From the NCBI RefSeq assembly GCF_032854445.1, contig NC_088301.1, positions 26,208,402 through 26,272,401 of the forward strand: a DNA stretch of 64,000 nucleotides. The letters are read 5' to 3'. The stretch is from Liolophura sinensis (lineage: Eukaryota; Mollusca; Polyplacophora; Chitonida; Chitonidae). Positions 47,591 through 59,085 of this stretch are shown here, one piece after another. A program made the position numbers and the translations under genes. Position 1 is the first letter of the stretch. Each line of letters opens with the position of its first letter. Under the pieces are notes generated by a model, which saw only the letters and a program-made list of their open reading frames with translations, was not told the DNA's origin and ran no database searches.

Positions 47591-47731
47591 GTTTACAAGG
47601 GCCTGAACATTGTGACAAACAAAGTGACTACAGAGGAGCAAGCAGAGTGTCCACATCACCTGATAAACTACATCAGTCCCCTCCATACCCAATACACTGT
47701 GGTGGATTACCAGAAAGCTGCCCTACCAATT
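47591..47731 (+). CDS. TRIT1: TRIT1 exon 2 (residues 49-95)
   Basis: It continues exon 1 in phase 0 after a CCAG acceptor. It encodes VYKGLNIVTNKVTTEEQ, then CPHHLINYISPL and YTVVDYQKAA. These align directly with the human TRIT1 stretch 'VYEGLDI.TNKV..QEQ...HH.I..V.PL...YTVVDF'. This is the region after the P-loop that shapes the tRNA and DMAPP pocket in the MiaA family; the HH(L/M)I motif is a family signature. The donor is read as ATT|GTATCC at 47732, because this lets exon 3 follow in phase 0 with no gap against the human protein. Confidence 0.92.
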
Positions 47732-48390
47732 GTATCCTTGATATAATAAGCATCAGGCAATTCAAGTTCAAATCTTGACAGCAGACATTCCTTAGAAAAT
47801 CATGCTTCATCTGTTGAACTTGTGGGTGAGGATGGCAGAGAAAAAGGGTGTGCAGGCATTGTGGAGGTACTAGGTGACAAGAAGAGAATAATAGCACTTT
47901 CGTGTGGTCATACATGAAATTCACATTAGACTATAAACTGGTAGTGTTGCTGTCTCAGTGTACACAGTAGAGGGGATCTTTGTTTCTGATGGATAGCTAC
48001 TGTGAGTTTAAAGTCACAAAATGACAACATATGACTATTCCAAGGGAGATAATAGATTTAAAGATATAGATTTCTGCTTTGGATTAATGGCCTAGACCTG
48101 ATTATTTATATCTTGAATGTGTCCAAGCAATAGAAATATAAATAAACTCAGAATTGAGATTTATAAAAATAAAAAAAAAGTCAGTAGTTGTGTTTTCGTG
48201 CAGTCATAACTGTGACTTTTCTGTTGGAAATGTAGATATGTAATGAGCACTCTCGTCTATGTAGTTTCCCCTGTAAATAATAAATGTTTGAGATTTAATG
48301 CCACAATGACAAATACAAAGGAAATGTATGAATAAACATCAGTATCCACATTACCACTTGTTTTACAATGTACTTTCACCAATTTAAACC

Positions 48391-48751
48391 GGCCCGGATA
48401 GCACAGTTGGTAGAGCGTCCGCTTCGGGACCGGTAGATCCAGGATCAATCCTTGATCGAGTCACACCTAAGACTTTAAAAGAGGAAGTTGTAACTTCCTC
48501 GTTTAGCGTTCAGCATGAAGGGGATAGTGCAACGACTGGTTGACCCGTATCAGTATAATTGCTCGGGCGGGGCGGCTTACTTTCCTTCGGTAAGTCGTCT
48601 CAGTGAAGCAGCACTAAATAAAAGAGCGGTGGAAATCCGTCCTGCAACAAGGAGGCACATTACACGTGCATGCACCCTAAGGATTCCTTCGTCGTCATAT
48701 GACTGAAAAATTGTTAAGTACGACGTTAAACCCCAAGCACTCACTCACTCA
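48391..48751 (+). mobile_element. SINE family C, full length (361 bp), in TRIT1 intron 2
   Basis: The 5' tRNA-like head is GGCCCGGATAGCACAGTTGG with a recognisable A-box (TAGCACAGTTGG) and a B-box-like GGATCAATCC. The body follows with GTTCAGCATGAAGGGGATAG and GCAACGACTGGTTGACCCG. The 3' end is GACTGAAAAATTGTTAAGTA, ACGACGTTAAACCCCAAGCA and a (CTCA)n tail. It serves as the reference copy for the fragments at 26787, 30909, 31810, 45028 and 58067. It is non-autonomous and would need a LINE partner, not present here. Confidence 0.92.
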
Positions 48752-48930
48752 CCAATTTAAAAATGTTGTGTGGACTCAATTTAGGCACAAATATGACTGT
48801 TTACATCCTGATCTCACACCTTCAGTTCTGTGTTATCGTTTAAGAAGTGACAAAGAGAAAAAAGATGTGGAAAAGTGTCCTGTCTTAAAAGCTTCCTTTT
48901 TCTGGCATATAGAAAGCAAGTCTGTGTTTT

Positions 48931-49276
48931 TAGCTTCAAACTGCTAAGGAAGACATAAGATTTAGTTTCAAAATGCTGAAAAAGCATAAGATTTGCCTTC
49001 AAAAAGCTAAAAAGTGCACAAGTTTTATCTTCGGTATGCTAGAAAGGCATAAGTTTTAGCTTCAAAATGCTTTAAAAAATGCATGAGATTTACCTTCAAA
49101 ATTTAAAAAAAATCAATTAAATTCAGCTTCAAAATGGTAAGAAAGGCATGTGATTTAGCCTTAAAAAGGTAATAAAAAGGTGTGAGATTTACTTTCAGAT
49201 TTAAAAAATGAATTAAATTCAGCTTCAAAATGGCAAGAAAGGCATGATTTAGCTTTAAAATACTAAAAAGTGTAGG
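48931..49276. repeat. A-rich minisatellite, irregular 33-50 bp unit
   Basis: The phrase AGCTTCAAAATGCTAAAAAG.GCATAAGATTT recurs about ten times with indels (for example near 48931, 48967, 49049, 49126 and 49218). It is in TRIT1 intron 2, just after the full-length family C SINE. No frame is kept. Confidence 0.8.
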
Positions 49277-50280
49277 TGCTAAAGAAATATGACAGAAACT
49301 ATCGATTCTCTTGCTGAGGCCTTAAGGCCTGAGACCTTAGGTGTGTGAGGTACATACAGGTACATGTATGTAGAGGTTTGTTTTGTCTTTCAACCACAGA
49401 CCTGCCCAATGTCTAATAGATGAAACAGTCTAGAGCACATCCCCAAAACTTTATCAAATTAATCATAATAAATTGTTAGCATGTTCCCTATATGGGTTAG
49501 TACATGTGTCAAGAGTCCTTCCTGGGGTGAACAGGCCTGAGCACCTCTGCCTTTAAGATATGACCGAGAAGAGCCTGCACAGACGTTGCCCTCATTTTGG
49601 AAGAGATGAGCAATTTGCATAAATTTCAAGTTGCCATAAAAGTGTCAGTCAAAATTAGACTGCATAGTTGTTTACACCAGCGATTAACACACCTGACAGG
49701 TTACCAAGACCCCTGACCCACTCTCGCCCCCACCCCCACCCCCAAAACACACGCACAGATGTGAGCCTCTGAACTATGTTTAAAACAGTGCTAAAAATCA
49801 GGCTGTTGATAAGAGTCTAACCTATTACTGTCACCTCAGCGTCTTCATGACTGACGCACAAAACACATTTTAATAATCTGTTTATTCCGTCTGACTTGTG
49901 TTGATTTTGTCAAAGGTGTTTATTAAGCTGATTTAAAAGGGACTGGGAAAATGCTGCAGGGAAAGTTACATGCCCTCATCACATGGATTGCCCTTCAACT
50001 ACTGGGCTGTAGGCTTTTATGTTAATCCCAGAAGAGAAAGATATTTACAGTTATGTGCATATTTTTAGTGTTGAGAATTCCCCATTTGCTGTATGTGTGT
50101 AAAATTAAAAAAAAAACAACATTAGCCTTATTTTTACAGTAGGGGTGAGTTAAGTATCATTATGGAATTTTCTAGTGGTTATATAAAACTTAATTCTATT
50201 TTACATTGTCTGTTATCCTGCATGTGAACTTTGACCTCATTGCGATTGTGAGTATAAAATACCTTAATTAATTGTATTGG
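49277..50280. other. TRIT1 intron 2, unassigned part
   Basis: No exon recognised. A short C-rich run at 49727-49745. The intron as a whole spans 47732-50960 (3229 bp). Confidence 0.5.
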
Positions 50281-50390
50281 TATGTGGGAAGGTCTGCTAG
50301 CAACCAGCAAATTGTTCAAGGTTTCGCCCGGGCTCTTCCCAGTTTCCACCCAACATGATGCAGGTTGTGAAGTATGCTTGAGTTATCAAA
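50281..50390 (+). mobile_element. Eroded SINE family A copy
   Basis: GTGGGAAGGTCTGCTAGCAA, CGCCCGGGCTCTTCCCAGTT and TCCACCCAACATGATGCAGG resemble the body of the family A element. The tail is hardly recognisable. Confidence 0.4.
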
Positions 50391-50617
50391 TAACAAAAGA
50401 ACAGGGTCAGCATTTTCAGCAGGATGTTTCAGTGAGGCATGTCAACATAACATCACTTTCAAACAATCATTTTTATCAAAAACTCTGTTTAAAAGTCTTT
50501 TGGATTCTTGCAAATGTACCTGTGGTTTTATGTGGCAAATTCACAAGGACTCATTGTTGGTTCAGTGATGTTTATTGGGACGGAAAATCTCAATAAATCA
50601 CACTTAAGTGAATCGGT

Positions 50618-50897
50618 CCATTGATAGGGGTCGTCAGTGGCTGCTAATTTGGCACACTTACCTGACAAGACAACTTATCTTCTTAAGAAATGTGCCTGCT
50701 ATGAGTTCAAGTCTAGCTCATGCTGGCTTCCTCTCTTGCAGTACATACAGGTCTACTGTAGGAAGGTGTGCCGGCATGTGGATGGTCATGTGTTTTAAAT
50801 GGGCTCTGCTTGGTTTCCTTCGACCATAATCCTGGCTGTCATAGTGTAAGTGAAATATTCTTGAATATGGCAGAAAACATCAGTCAGTGAAATAAAA
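50618..50897 (+). mobile_element. SINE family A, full length but diverged
   Basis: The head-like part ends in TATGAGTTCAAGTCTAGCTC. ATGCTGGCTTCCTCTC follows, then GGAAGGTGTGCCGGCATGTG, GGGCTCTGCTTGGTTTCCTT and AGTGAAATATTCTTGAATAT. It lies less than 70 bp upstream of TRIT1 exon 3, close to the splice acceptor and branch-point region. Confidence 0.7.
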
Positions 50898-50960
50898 AAA
50901 AAGCCAATCAATCAATCAATCCATGATTCAGTTTGTTATCACCCTTGACCTAGATGCCAG

Positions 50961-51062
50961 ATAGAAGGCCTTCTGACTCGAAATAAGCTTCCTGTGATTG
51001 TGGGTGGGACAAATTACTACATCGAATCTCTCCTGTGGAATTACCTATTGCCTGACTCTCAG
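50961..51062 (+). CDS. TRIT1: TRIT1 exon 3 (residues 96-129), last exon found
   Basis: After the acceptor ATGCCAG, the frame reads [20 protein letters not shown], followed by IESLLW and a lineage-specific [21 protein letters not shown] is a near-invariant TRIT1/MiaA motif. Its Thr, residue 112 here, helps position the tRNA base in the family. The acceptor at 50960 is preferred over the TAG seven bases upstream, which would shift the frame. The donor TCTCAG|GTAAGC is strong and leaves phase 0. Human TRIT1 is about 467 aa. The remaining 330-340 residues, including the C-terminal zinc finger, were not found before 64000, so the gene is partial here. Confidence 0.93.
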
Positions 51063-53253
51063 GTAAGCAAATTTGTGTCGTCAGTTCTGTCAGTTACTTA
51101 TCACACATTTACCACTGGGCATGACAGTCCTTTTCCTGCGGAAATTGTCTTATAATGGTTGAATCCACTTTGTGAATCTTACCGGCAGTGGAACTAATGT
51201 CATCATTTGAAATTCAGCACCCTACCAACGGAGCTATAGCAAAATGCATACTTGGGCTACTATAATCATTGAAGAGGCTGCTCTTGTAGCTATATATGGT
51301 GGTGTGGTATCTATCCTTCTATGGAAATGATGCAGATGAAAAGTTTTCATTCCATTGTCCATTGTCGCTTTGCTACAAAAATTAGATACATGTAGCGAAA
51401 ATTGTTTCAATATTTATCCTAAAAGGATAAGCTATTTTTTTTTTTTTCAAAATTTTTGTGTACAAGTTTACACTCTTTATATTTGTTGTTAAAATTTTCT
51501 TTCTCTGGAATGCACCATTTATGAATTATTTGGTTTTTATAGGAGTGTAATGCAATTCAGCCGTAACTGTAGGTGTTTTAGTTTTTACATTCAAATTGAC
51601 CATGACATTGAAAAAAGTATAAAGTAGATTAATGTTTTCGGGTTGAATAAATTAACCACTTCTCGTTGGCACTTTTATCGATAAAATTAATGGGATTACT
51701 GTGGAATATTATCAGCATTTCATGTCCTTGAACATTTCTTGACCTTGAGAATATGCTGTTTGCAGCATCTGCTGTGGCCATTAAGGAATTGGTCAATAGC
51801 TGGTTAACGGTGTTTGGGCGGGGATAAATAAACTGCAATAGTTATATCTCTGCAGTTAGAGAGCTGTCTTAAAACAAGACAGAGACTTGTGTTATATTTA
51901 TTTGATGGTTAAATGGTATGAGGAAAAATGTTAACAAAGCTGAATTTGTTTACCTTATCGTGGCATGGTTGACAACAACAATAGGCCAAATGTATACATG
52001 CACTAGTATCGAGTATCCCTTTTAAAGTTTAAAAACCATAAGTTTTTAGCTGGCTTCACTAAGTAATTAGAGGTGAGAGGGGGATCAGTTGCTTTCAGTG
52101 GCTGTGTCAGTTTGGTTGGAGTTTTTGGCCAATCATAGGGTTGCAGTGGCCACCCATACTACACAGATAGCCAATCATCAGTAGCGATTTACATATCAAA
52201 GACCAAGGAAGTCCTTTACCTCATAGCTCAACATTTTGCTCAGCTCTTCACAGGGTTGCAATTGCCTCCCATAGTACATGGATTGCCAAATGCAGATCGT
52301 GATTTGCACATCGAAGACCTCTGTGTTTAAGTTGCGGACTTACTCCGCCACAGTGTCTTTTACCACCACAATAATTTACAACTCCATAACATATGAAGTC
52401 GCTGCCCTCCAATCCTTACACATATTATAAACAATCATAGTTGTCACACGATAATAGTTTTGGCCTTTCTTGTTAATTTATTGGCGAGATCTTAGCACAG
52501 TGTAATTTAATGATAATATCTGTGTTATGACCGTGTCAGTCATACTAACTTTTTTTGGTTTAGAGGTCAGTATTTGAATGTATCACATGGCTTGATCATT
52601 ACGTAGTTTTACAAACTGTTAAATCATGCGAGCCACAGGTATTCTCTGAATGACTTTTTGTGAAGTTGTATGAAAAAAATTGAAAGTACTGCCATGTTAT
52701 CAGTTGTAACCAATCAGGCGCAAATTTTTTCTATAACCCGAGGATGCACTTTGTTTTGATGTGACATCACAAGATCCCAGTTTTGCATTTTTGCCATATG
52801 AACATAAGGTATGAGGGGCTCCTGTGTCCAGATTTTCTAACCTAGTGTATCCCATGGCTGTGTATTACAAGAATTCTAGTTTAGGAATTGAATTATACAT
52901 TCATCAACCCCGCTGGACAAAAATGGCTGTGGCAGTTCAGATCTGTTTCACCCCTCATCTGAGACAACTAAGTTTACATTAATTGTTTTTTCTTTCCTGC
53001 GGGTGGATTATTTTGAACGATATCCAAACTGAAGCCACATCTGCAGTTTTATAAGAAGGTAATTCTTCATTACTGAGTACTGTATTATTTTCCTGTCATA
53101 TCCGTTACTAAGAAATACTCTTTTAAGTTATTTTACCGGGAAATTTTTTTATCGAACTCTGAACATGTTGACATTAACTAAGAGGTTTGCTGATCTCAGA
53201 TGTATGTTTTGATGTTTTATTTTGAAGGTAGGATGATATCTTACTAAAAAAAA
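51063..53253 (+). other. TRIT1 intron 3, first part
   Basis: No exon seen on either strand. AT-rich with T runs (51435-51449). The intron must be longer than 12.9 kb if the gene continues past the window. Confidence 0.5.
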
Positions 53254-53513
53254 GGGGGCCTCCGCGGCTCGGTTGGTTAGCGCACTAGCACAGTGTAATG
53301 ACCCAGGAGTCTCTCACCAATGCGGTCGCTGTGAGTTCAAGTCCAGCTCATGCTGGCTTCCTCCCCGGCCATACGTTGGAAGGTCTGGCAGAAACCTACG
53401 GATGGTTGTGGGTTCCCCCAGGCTCTACCCGGTTTCCTCCCACCATAATGCTGGCCGCAGTCATATAAGTGAAATATTCTTGAGTACATCGTAAAACACC
53501 AACCAAATAAAGA
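53254..53513 (+). mobile_element. SINE family A, full length (about 260 bp)
   Basis: The tRNA-like head is GGGGCCTCCGCGGCTCGGTT GGTTAGCGCAC with an A-box-like stretch. GACCCAGGAGTCTCTCACCA and the B-box-like GTGAGTTCAAGTCC follow. Body: CTCCCCGGCCATACGTTGGA and AACCTACGGATGGTTGTGGG. Tail: AGTGAAATATTCTTGAGTAC and AAAACACCAACCAAATAAAG. This is the reference copy for family A. Frames through it are repeat-derived. Confidence 0.9.
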
Positions 53514-53540
53514 TAAAAATACTGCAAAAATATAATATAA

Positions 53541-54071
53541 GTGTATAAAAATACTGAAAAAAAATAATATAATTGTATAAGTGAAATATTCTTGAGTACG
53601 GTGTAAAACACCAATCAAGTAAATAAATAAATAAATCAGTGTTACTCAAGATCAGAGGAAAGGTGCTCAAAGTTTTATCCTAAACAATGACTCTGGAGTT
53701 ATCAGATGAAGTTTGTTGTTAAGTGTATAAAAATACTGAAAAAAATAATATAAGTGTATAAGTGAAATATTCTTGAGTACGGTGTAAAACACCAATCAAA
53801 TAAATAAATAAATAAATCAGTGTTACTCAAGATCAGAGGAAAGGTGCTCAAAGTTTTATACTAAACGATGACTCTGGAGTTATCAGATGAAGTTTGTTGT
53901 TAAGTGTATAAAAATACTGAAAAAAAATAATATAAGTGAAATATTCTTGAGTACGGTGTAAAACACCAATCAAGTAAATAAATAAATAAATCAGTGTTAC
54001 TCAAGATCAGAGGAAAGGTGCTCAAAGTTTTATCCTAAGCGATGACTGGAGTTATCAGATGAAGTTTGTTG
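53541..54071 (+). repeat. Three-copy tandem array of about 181 bp, containing a SINE family A tail
   Basis: Units start with GTGTATAAAAATACTGAAAA at 53541, 53723 and 53903. Each contains AGTGAAATATTCTTGAGTAC, GGTGTAAAACACCAATCAAG and (AAAT)n, followed by a non-SINE part, CAGTGTTACTCAAGATCAGA to GATGAAGTTTGTTGTTAA. The third copy lacks a short piece near its start. Copies are nearly identical, so the amplification is recent. It lies right after a full-length family A SINE. Confidence 0.92.
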
Positions 54072-55560
54072 CCACACAATATTTCACATACACATTCTCA
54101 TATAATTTCTGTCTGGGGTCGTGTGTTTTTTTTTTTTTGTTTTTGTTTTTTTTCTTAACAAACCCACATTATTAAAATAAGAAAGCATAACGTGTCTTCC
54201 AAAAGCAGACTGTGTGAAAATGCTGAAAAGTGAATAGTTTTAGGGCAGATCTTGCGAGCGATAAAGCACAAAGGTTCTGATAGACAATTCCTTGCAGGCA
54301 CGGATTCTTCTTCCCTCTCGGATCGCTCGGTGTTTTAGTGAAGCAGGGCATGGAACACCTGTCTGGTCATAAGTTAACAAAATATCGTCTGTATAAAATT
54401 GGCTTACAAAAAAAATTTACATCAAATTATAATTGCTTATGCGTGCTGTAGTTGCTTGTTCAACAATGTTTAGCTGTGCTTCTGGACAAGTCTGTTTTTT
54501 TTCATTTCTTTTTTTTCTTTTTTCTCTTTGAAAGGAAATTGCTCTAATTTCGTGAATTAAATACTGCTAATTATAGCTTTGGCCTAATGAAATGTAGGCC
54601 ATATTAATTCAAGCACACACAGTCTTGTGTTTTAAAAGGCCCAGGGCAGATAAATTGTTTTTACTGATAATTTAGTTAAGGACTTACGAGAAGTCTGCTG
54701 TGACTGAAGTCAAAAGAGAGTGGCCAGATATGAGTGATAAAATGTCGGGTTGATTTCACACCTGGACATTGATAAGATAGTTCCTCCAGTCATCCATTCA
54801 GCCCCTAGAGTCTCATTGTTTTTTTTTTCTGCTACCTGCGGCTTTTTGTTGTGTATGTTTTATTAATGGCCTTCCATAACTAATTTACCTCTGGTCTTAT
54901 TCGACATACGACATGGTCCAATCTTGATAGGCTGACTTTGGTGGTGTCCAGCACGGTGCTATTGAATTCCCACGGTAATAGAGTAATTTCAGTCTTCACA
55001 GGTTCTCAGCGCTTTGCATAAATAAAGTGGGTATTAACGACTGGATTAAGTGGTGGCAAAATTTCTGCAGGTAACAGATTGTACTGGGTGATAACTAGTG
55101 TTATGATGCATAGTATAGTGTGTCACTCATTTTGATGACAGATCTGCTCTTAGGAGTGCCTCTAAAGCCAGACATAGTGCCCAGTTGTTTTAATTTTTTC
55201 CCCCTCCAGGATTACTTCTCGGTTCAGCTTGATCAATCACATCTTTGTCTCAGCATTTGCACACCTTGCTTCTCACCGCATCACCTGTTGGTGAAATTAA
55301 CTGATATCCATCCTTATAACAACTGGCAAACACAAGGCTGTATAACATATTACTCACTGTAAATCTTTAACCTTTTCAACCACTAAAGCACTTTTTCCAC
55401 TGGAATGTATGCATATGTGAAAATTTATGAAAATGATCTAAAGATGATTTGTTTGTGTCACTAAGGATGCAGGCTTCATAAAACTGTGCAGATCATTTCT
55501 CTGTTCTCCATAGTTTTCAAAATGCTTCAAAATAATGGTGGCAGAGGTGGGTGAAAAGTT
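54072..55560. other. TRIT1 intron 3, unassigned part
   Basis: No exon recognised. Poly-T runs near 54128-54154. An 80-codon frame at 55120-55362 was examined for the next TRIT1 exon and rejected. Confidence 0.45.
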
Positions 55561-55727
55561 GTAGCTCAGACTACATGTAGCTGAAACTATGTGTATTTCA
55601 GACTACGTGTAGCTCAGACTACATGTAGCTGAAACTATGTGTAGTTTAGACTACATGCAGCTCAAACTACGTGTATAGCTCAGACTACATGTGGCTTAGG
55701 CTACGTGTAGCTCAGACTATCTGTAGC
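55561..55727. repeat. Short tandem repeat, GTAGCTCAGACTACAT type
   Basis: About ten imperfect 16-17-bp units alternate GTAGCTCAGACTACAT and GTAGCTGAAACTATGT. The units are partly self-complementary (AGCT, ACATGT, ACGTGT). Confidence 0.85.
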
Positions 55728-55916
55728 AGTTGTTACATTAATTGGTACACAGGCTGCAGGCTCAGTGGTGCATGTAAACTTTTGCAACTTTGACTTCACA
55801 TTTTTAAGTCAAGGGTACTTTAGACCTTGACTTCAATATGCAGTGTACTTTTAATTCAGTTTGTGAATGCATCTTGATTTGCACATGTCTGATTATGTCA
55901 GTGTGATATATGACGC

Positions 55917-56016
55917 GATCATGTGTGACATGTGATCATGTGTGATCATGTGTGACGTATGTGTTACTTGTGATCATGTGTGATTTATGTGTGACGTGTG
56001 ATCATGTGTGACATGT
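55917..56016. repeat. Short tandem repeat, GATCATGTGTGACATGT type
   Basis: GATCATGTGTGA recurs six times with variable linkers (for example CATGT, CGTATGTGTTACTT). GATC and ACATGT make it rich in palindromic steps. Confidence 0.85.
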
Positions 56017-57430
56017 GCAAGTACTGTATTTCACCTAAAGTTAAGCATTTTTTCATGTGACATATTTAGCTTCAGCCTGATTGATTCATCCACCTTACAG
56101 GGTGACTTAAGAGTTTTTCTGTGAAGTTTCAAGAAAAACTAAAAAGGTGGCATCAAAAGTATCATTTTATGACTTTTTTGTGCTTCTGAAAATGCATGTT
56201 TACTTACCAAACTTTAGGCGAAATAAAGTACTGAAATTCTTCAAGCCGTTTTGCATGTTTGAAAGTTGTTTATTCACAACCATATTCTAAAGGCATTATT
56301 GTATGTGGACTGATAAAATTATGATTTTTCATGAACCCTTGTAATTAACCAATCCAATCAGTGGAGTTCTGTCTCCAAAATCAAATTAAAACGTGTACAA
56401 ATTTCATTGAAACTTGCTCTTTTCATTCGCAAAATGTTGAGGAATTAGGGTAAGTGCTTCAGATTGGTACTGAATTTCTTACCACTGTCATGGTCTGATT
56501 AGTATTTAAAAGAACATTCCACATTTCTTATCAGATGCGTAACTAATTCTGGATAAGTTTGCAATAGCTGTAAGTATTACACATCCAGCACCTTCTTGAC
56601 TACCCATTACATTGGGGAGTAACACGTATTTATCAATATTTAATATGTGTTTTGTTGCATGAGAATCTGGTTATGTGATTTCCATGTCTCTACTGACAAT
56701 AAATGACAACTGTGCTTATCAAATTATAAATGAATAATTAAATAATTTCACGGGGTTATTCCCCCCCCCCTCTCTTTCCTGCCGATCCATATATCTTTAG
56801 ATATATCCTTTATAGATGTCTACACCTTCTGTTTGGCTGAATGCAGATAAGACATTGACATAAACTTTCTTATAGAGGTATTGGACTCCTGTCTTTTAAC
56901 ACATGAACTGTTTCCCCTTATTAGGTCATGGGATTGTGTAGTGAAGGGTGACAAGTGCCTGTAAACCCTGCTCAGATAAAGATGGGAAGATGCAGTCAGG
57001 CCTGGTGGTTAGGTTGTTCTCAGCTGTTATTGTGAGGGGGTTGGGAAGGGTGACACAGCAGTGCAGCATCTGGCCTTAAGACCTTACCCATCCCTTACAT
57101 AGGTCACCAGATGTAAGATGACAGGCCAGGCTCTTGTTCCAGGAAGTAGTTACATCAGGGTGCCCCACCCCGCTGGGGTAATTGGGACAGGAAGTGGGAT
57201 TTGTCCTTGTAATTAATTATATTTTGTGGTGAGCTGTCTGCTGTACAATCAGCTAGACCACTTTACCGTAAACACACTACAAATGTGATTCCCATGTAAG
57301 TAAATTATGTGATGGAATTCTCCTAAAAATCTCACAATTAGAGCAGATATATACTAACTGCTGCGGGGTGGGTGGGTGGGGGAGGGGCAGTATTATATAC
57401 AGTATGTCGGGTGGGCGAGTTGGTTGGGTT
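56017..57430. other. TRIT1 intron 3, unassigned part
   Basis: No exon recognised. A C-run at 56761-56770 and a G-rich, quadruplex-capable GGGGTGGGTGGGTGGGGGAG at 57364-57383. Confidence 0.45.
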
Positions 57431-57510
57431 GAGTGGTCGGGTAGGCGCTTGAGTGGACGGGTAGGGCGTTGAGTGGTCGGGTAGGGCGTTGAGTGGTCGG
57501 GTAGGGTGTT
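57431..57510. repeat. Minisatellite, 20-bp unit, four copies
   Basis: GAGTGGTCGGGTAGGGCGTT begins at 57431, 57451, 57471 and 57491 with single-base differences. It is G-rich on the + strand; the minus strand gives RPL/DHST-type repeats by chance. Confidence 0.9.
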
Positions 57511-58066
57511 GGCCAAAACGGTAAATACAGTAACCTAAAATTTCACCCATAACTAAGCCACGCATTTTGCATGATTCAAAGAGTTCTGTTGATCTTAGAA
57601 AGATGTTTTGAGGTTTGTTTGGAAGGTGCAGCTTGAGATGGCATCCCACTTGAAAAATTTAAGTAAAAAAGTAATATTTTATGACATTTTTTTTGCCTGT
57701 GGAAATACACTTTTATGGGCGACAATTTAGATCAATCGCCATTTTTGGTTCACTTTTCTGGTAAATGCAGTGTATAGTTCTTGGGTTGACTATATCTCTT
57801 ATTGTGAGATTATTTATGATTCTGACATTTGGACAATTCAAGAATGTTCTTGTTTATGCATGTTGAAAACTGTACAGAAACTATGTACAAAATTGAAGAT
57901 TAATGGCTCAGATACAGGGCCTGCAATAATGTGAATGAAATGTAAATTTAAATGAAATTCACATTATGCACAACAGTGAACAATAATTAAACACGTGATT
58001 GAAGTTGGAGGAGGAACTATCCAGTACATACTGTCTTTACTCCCACCGTCGTTTATGTTTATGTTC
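57511..58066. other. TRIT1 intron 3, unassigned part
   Basis: No exon or repeat recognised. Confidence 0.45.
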
Positions 58067-58382
58067 GAGTGAGTGCTCGGGGTTTAACGTCGTACTTAAC
58101 AATTTTGCAGCCATATGATGACAAAGGAATCCTTAGGAGCGCATGTAATGTGCCTCCTTGTTGCAGGACGGATTTCCACCGCTCTGTTATCTAGATGCCT
58201 TACTGAAGGCAAGTAAGCTGCCCCACCAGAGCCATTATACTGATACGGGTCAACCAGTCATTGCACTATCCCCCTTCATGCTGAATGCCAAGCTAAGGTC
58301 TTCAGTGTGACTCGACCCAGGATTGACTCTGGATCTACCGCTCCCAAAGCGGATGCCCTACCAACTGTGTTATGGGGGCCGG
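58067..58382 (-). mobile_element. SINE family C, full length, minus strand
   Basis: GAGTGAGTGCTCGGGGTTTA, ACGTCGTACTTAACAATTTT, then GTTGCAGGACGGATTTCCAC, ATTATACTGATACGGGTCAA, AGGATTGACTCTGGATCTAC and the head complement CCAACTGTGTTATGGGGGCCGG. It is the reverse complement of 48391-48751. Confidence 0.92.
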
Positions 58383-58533
58383 TATGTTTAAGTGAAGCCC
58401 ATCAACTATACTTTGTTCTGTTCGCCTTCCTTGGCCAAAGTGTATGTATCTTATCCTTAGTCCATCACATGTAATCTTTCCAACATACTCCTTCCTTGGT
58501 CGGTGTACATGTAAGATATCCTTAGTCCATTAT

Positions 58534-59060
58534 GTCCAATGTGGAGGATGTCCTCCTAGTCCATTATATGCAATGTGGATGATGTCTGCCTAGTCCATTA
58601 TATGCAATGTGGATGATGTCCGCCTAGTCCATTATATGCAGTGTGGATGATGTCCGCCCTAGTCCATTATATGCAGTGTGGAGGATGTCCGCCTAGTCCA
58701 TTATATGCAATGTGGATGACGTCCCGTATAGTCTGTTATATGCAATGTGGATGATGTCCTCCTATTCCATTATATGCAGTGTGGATGATGTCCACCTAGT
58801 CCATTATATGCAGTGTGGAGGATGTCCGCCTAGTCCATTATATGCAATGTGTAAGATGTCACCTCCAAGACCATTATATGCAATGTGTAGGATGTCCTCC
58901 AAGACCATTATATGCAATGTGTAGGATGTCCTCCAAGGCCATTATATGTAATGTGTAGGATATCCTCCTAGTTCATTATATGCAATGTGTGGGATGTTCT
59001 CCAAGACCATTATATACAATGTGGAGGATGTCCTCCTAGTCTATTATATGCAATGTGGAA
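58534..59060. repeat. Minisatellite, about 34-38 bp unit, 14 or so copies
   Basis: The core is CCATTATATGCAATGTGGAT followed by GATGTCCGCCTAGT. Later copies carry GTGTAGGATGTCCTCCAAGA. Unit length varies, so long frames across it are accidental. Confidence 0.93.
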
Positions 59061-59085
59061 CTCTGTTTTGGTAACCTTGTTCATC

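Noticed and set aside
48391-48465. tRNA-like sequence considered as a functional tRNA gene
   Set aside because: It is the 5' head of a full-length SINE; the cloverleaf is imperfect and the element continues into the SINE body.
55120-55362. Open frame ending in a DIHPYNNW-like peptide, considered as the next TRIT1 exon
   Set aside because: The HP resembles the HP-D-KR motif of TRIT1, but the neighbouring residues do not fit the family, and no suitable splice sites flank it.
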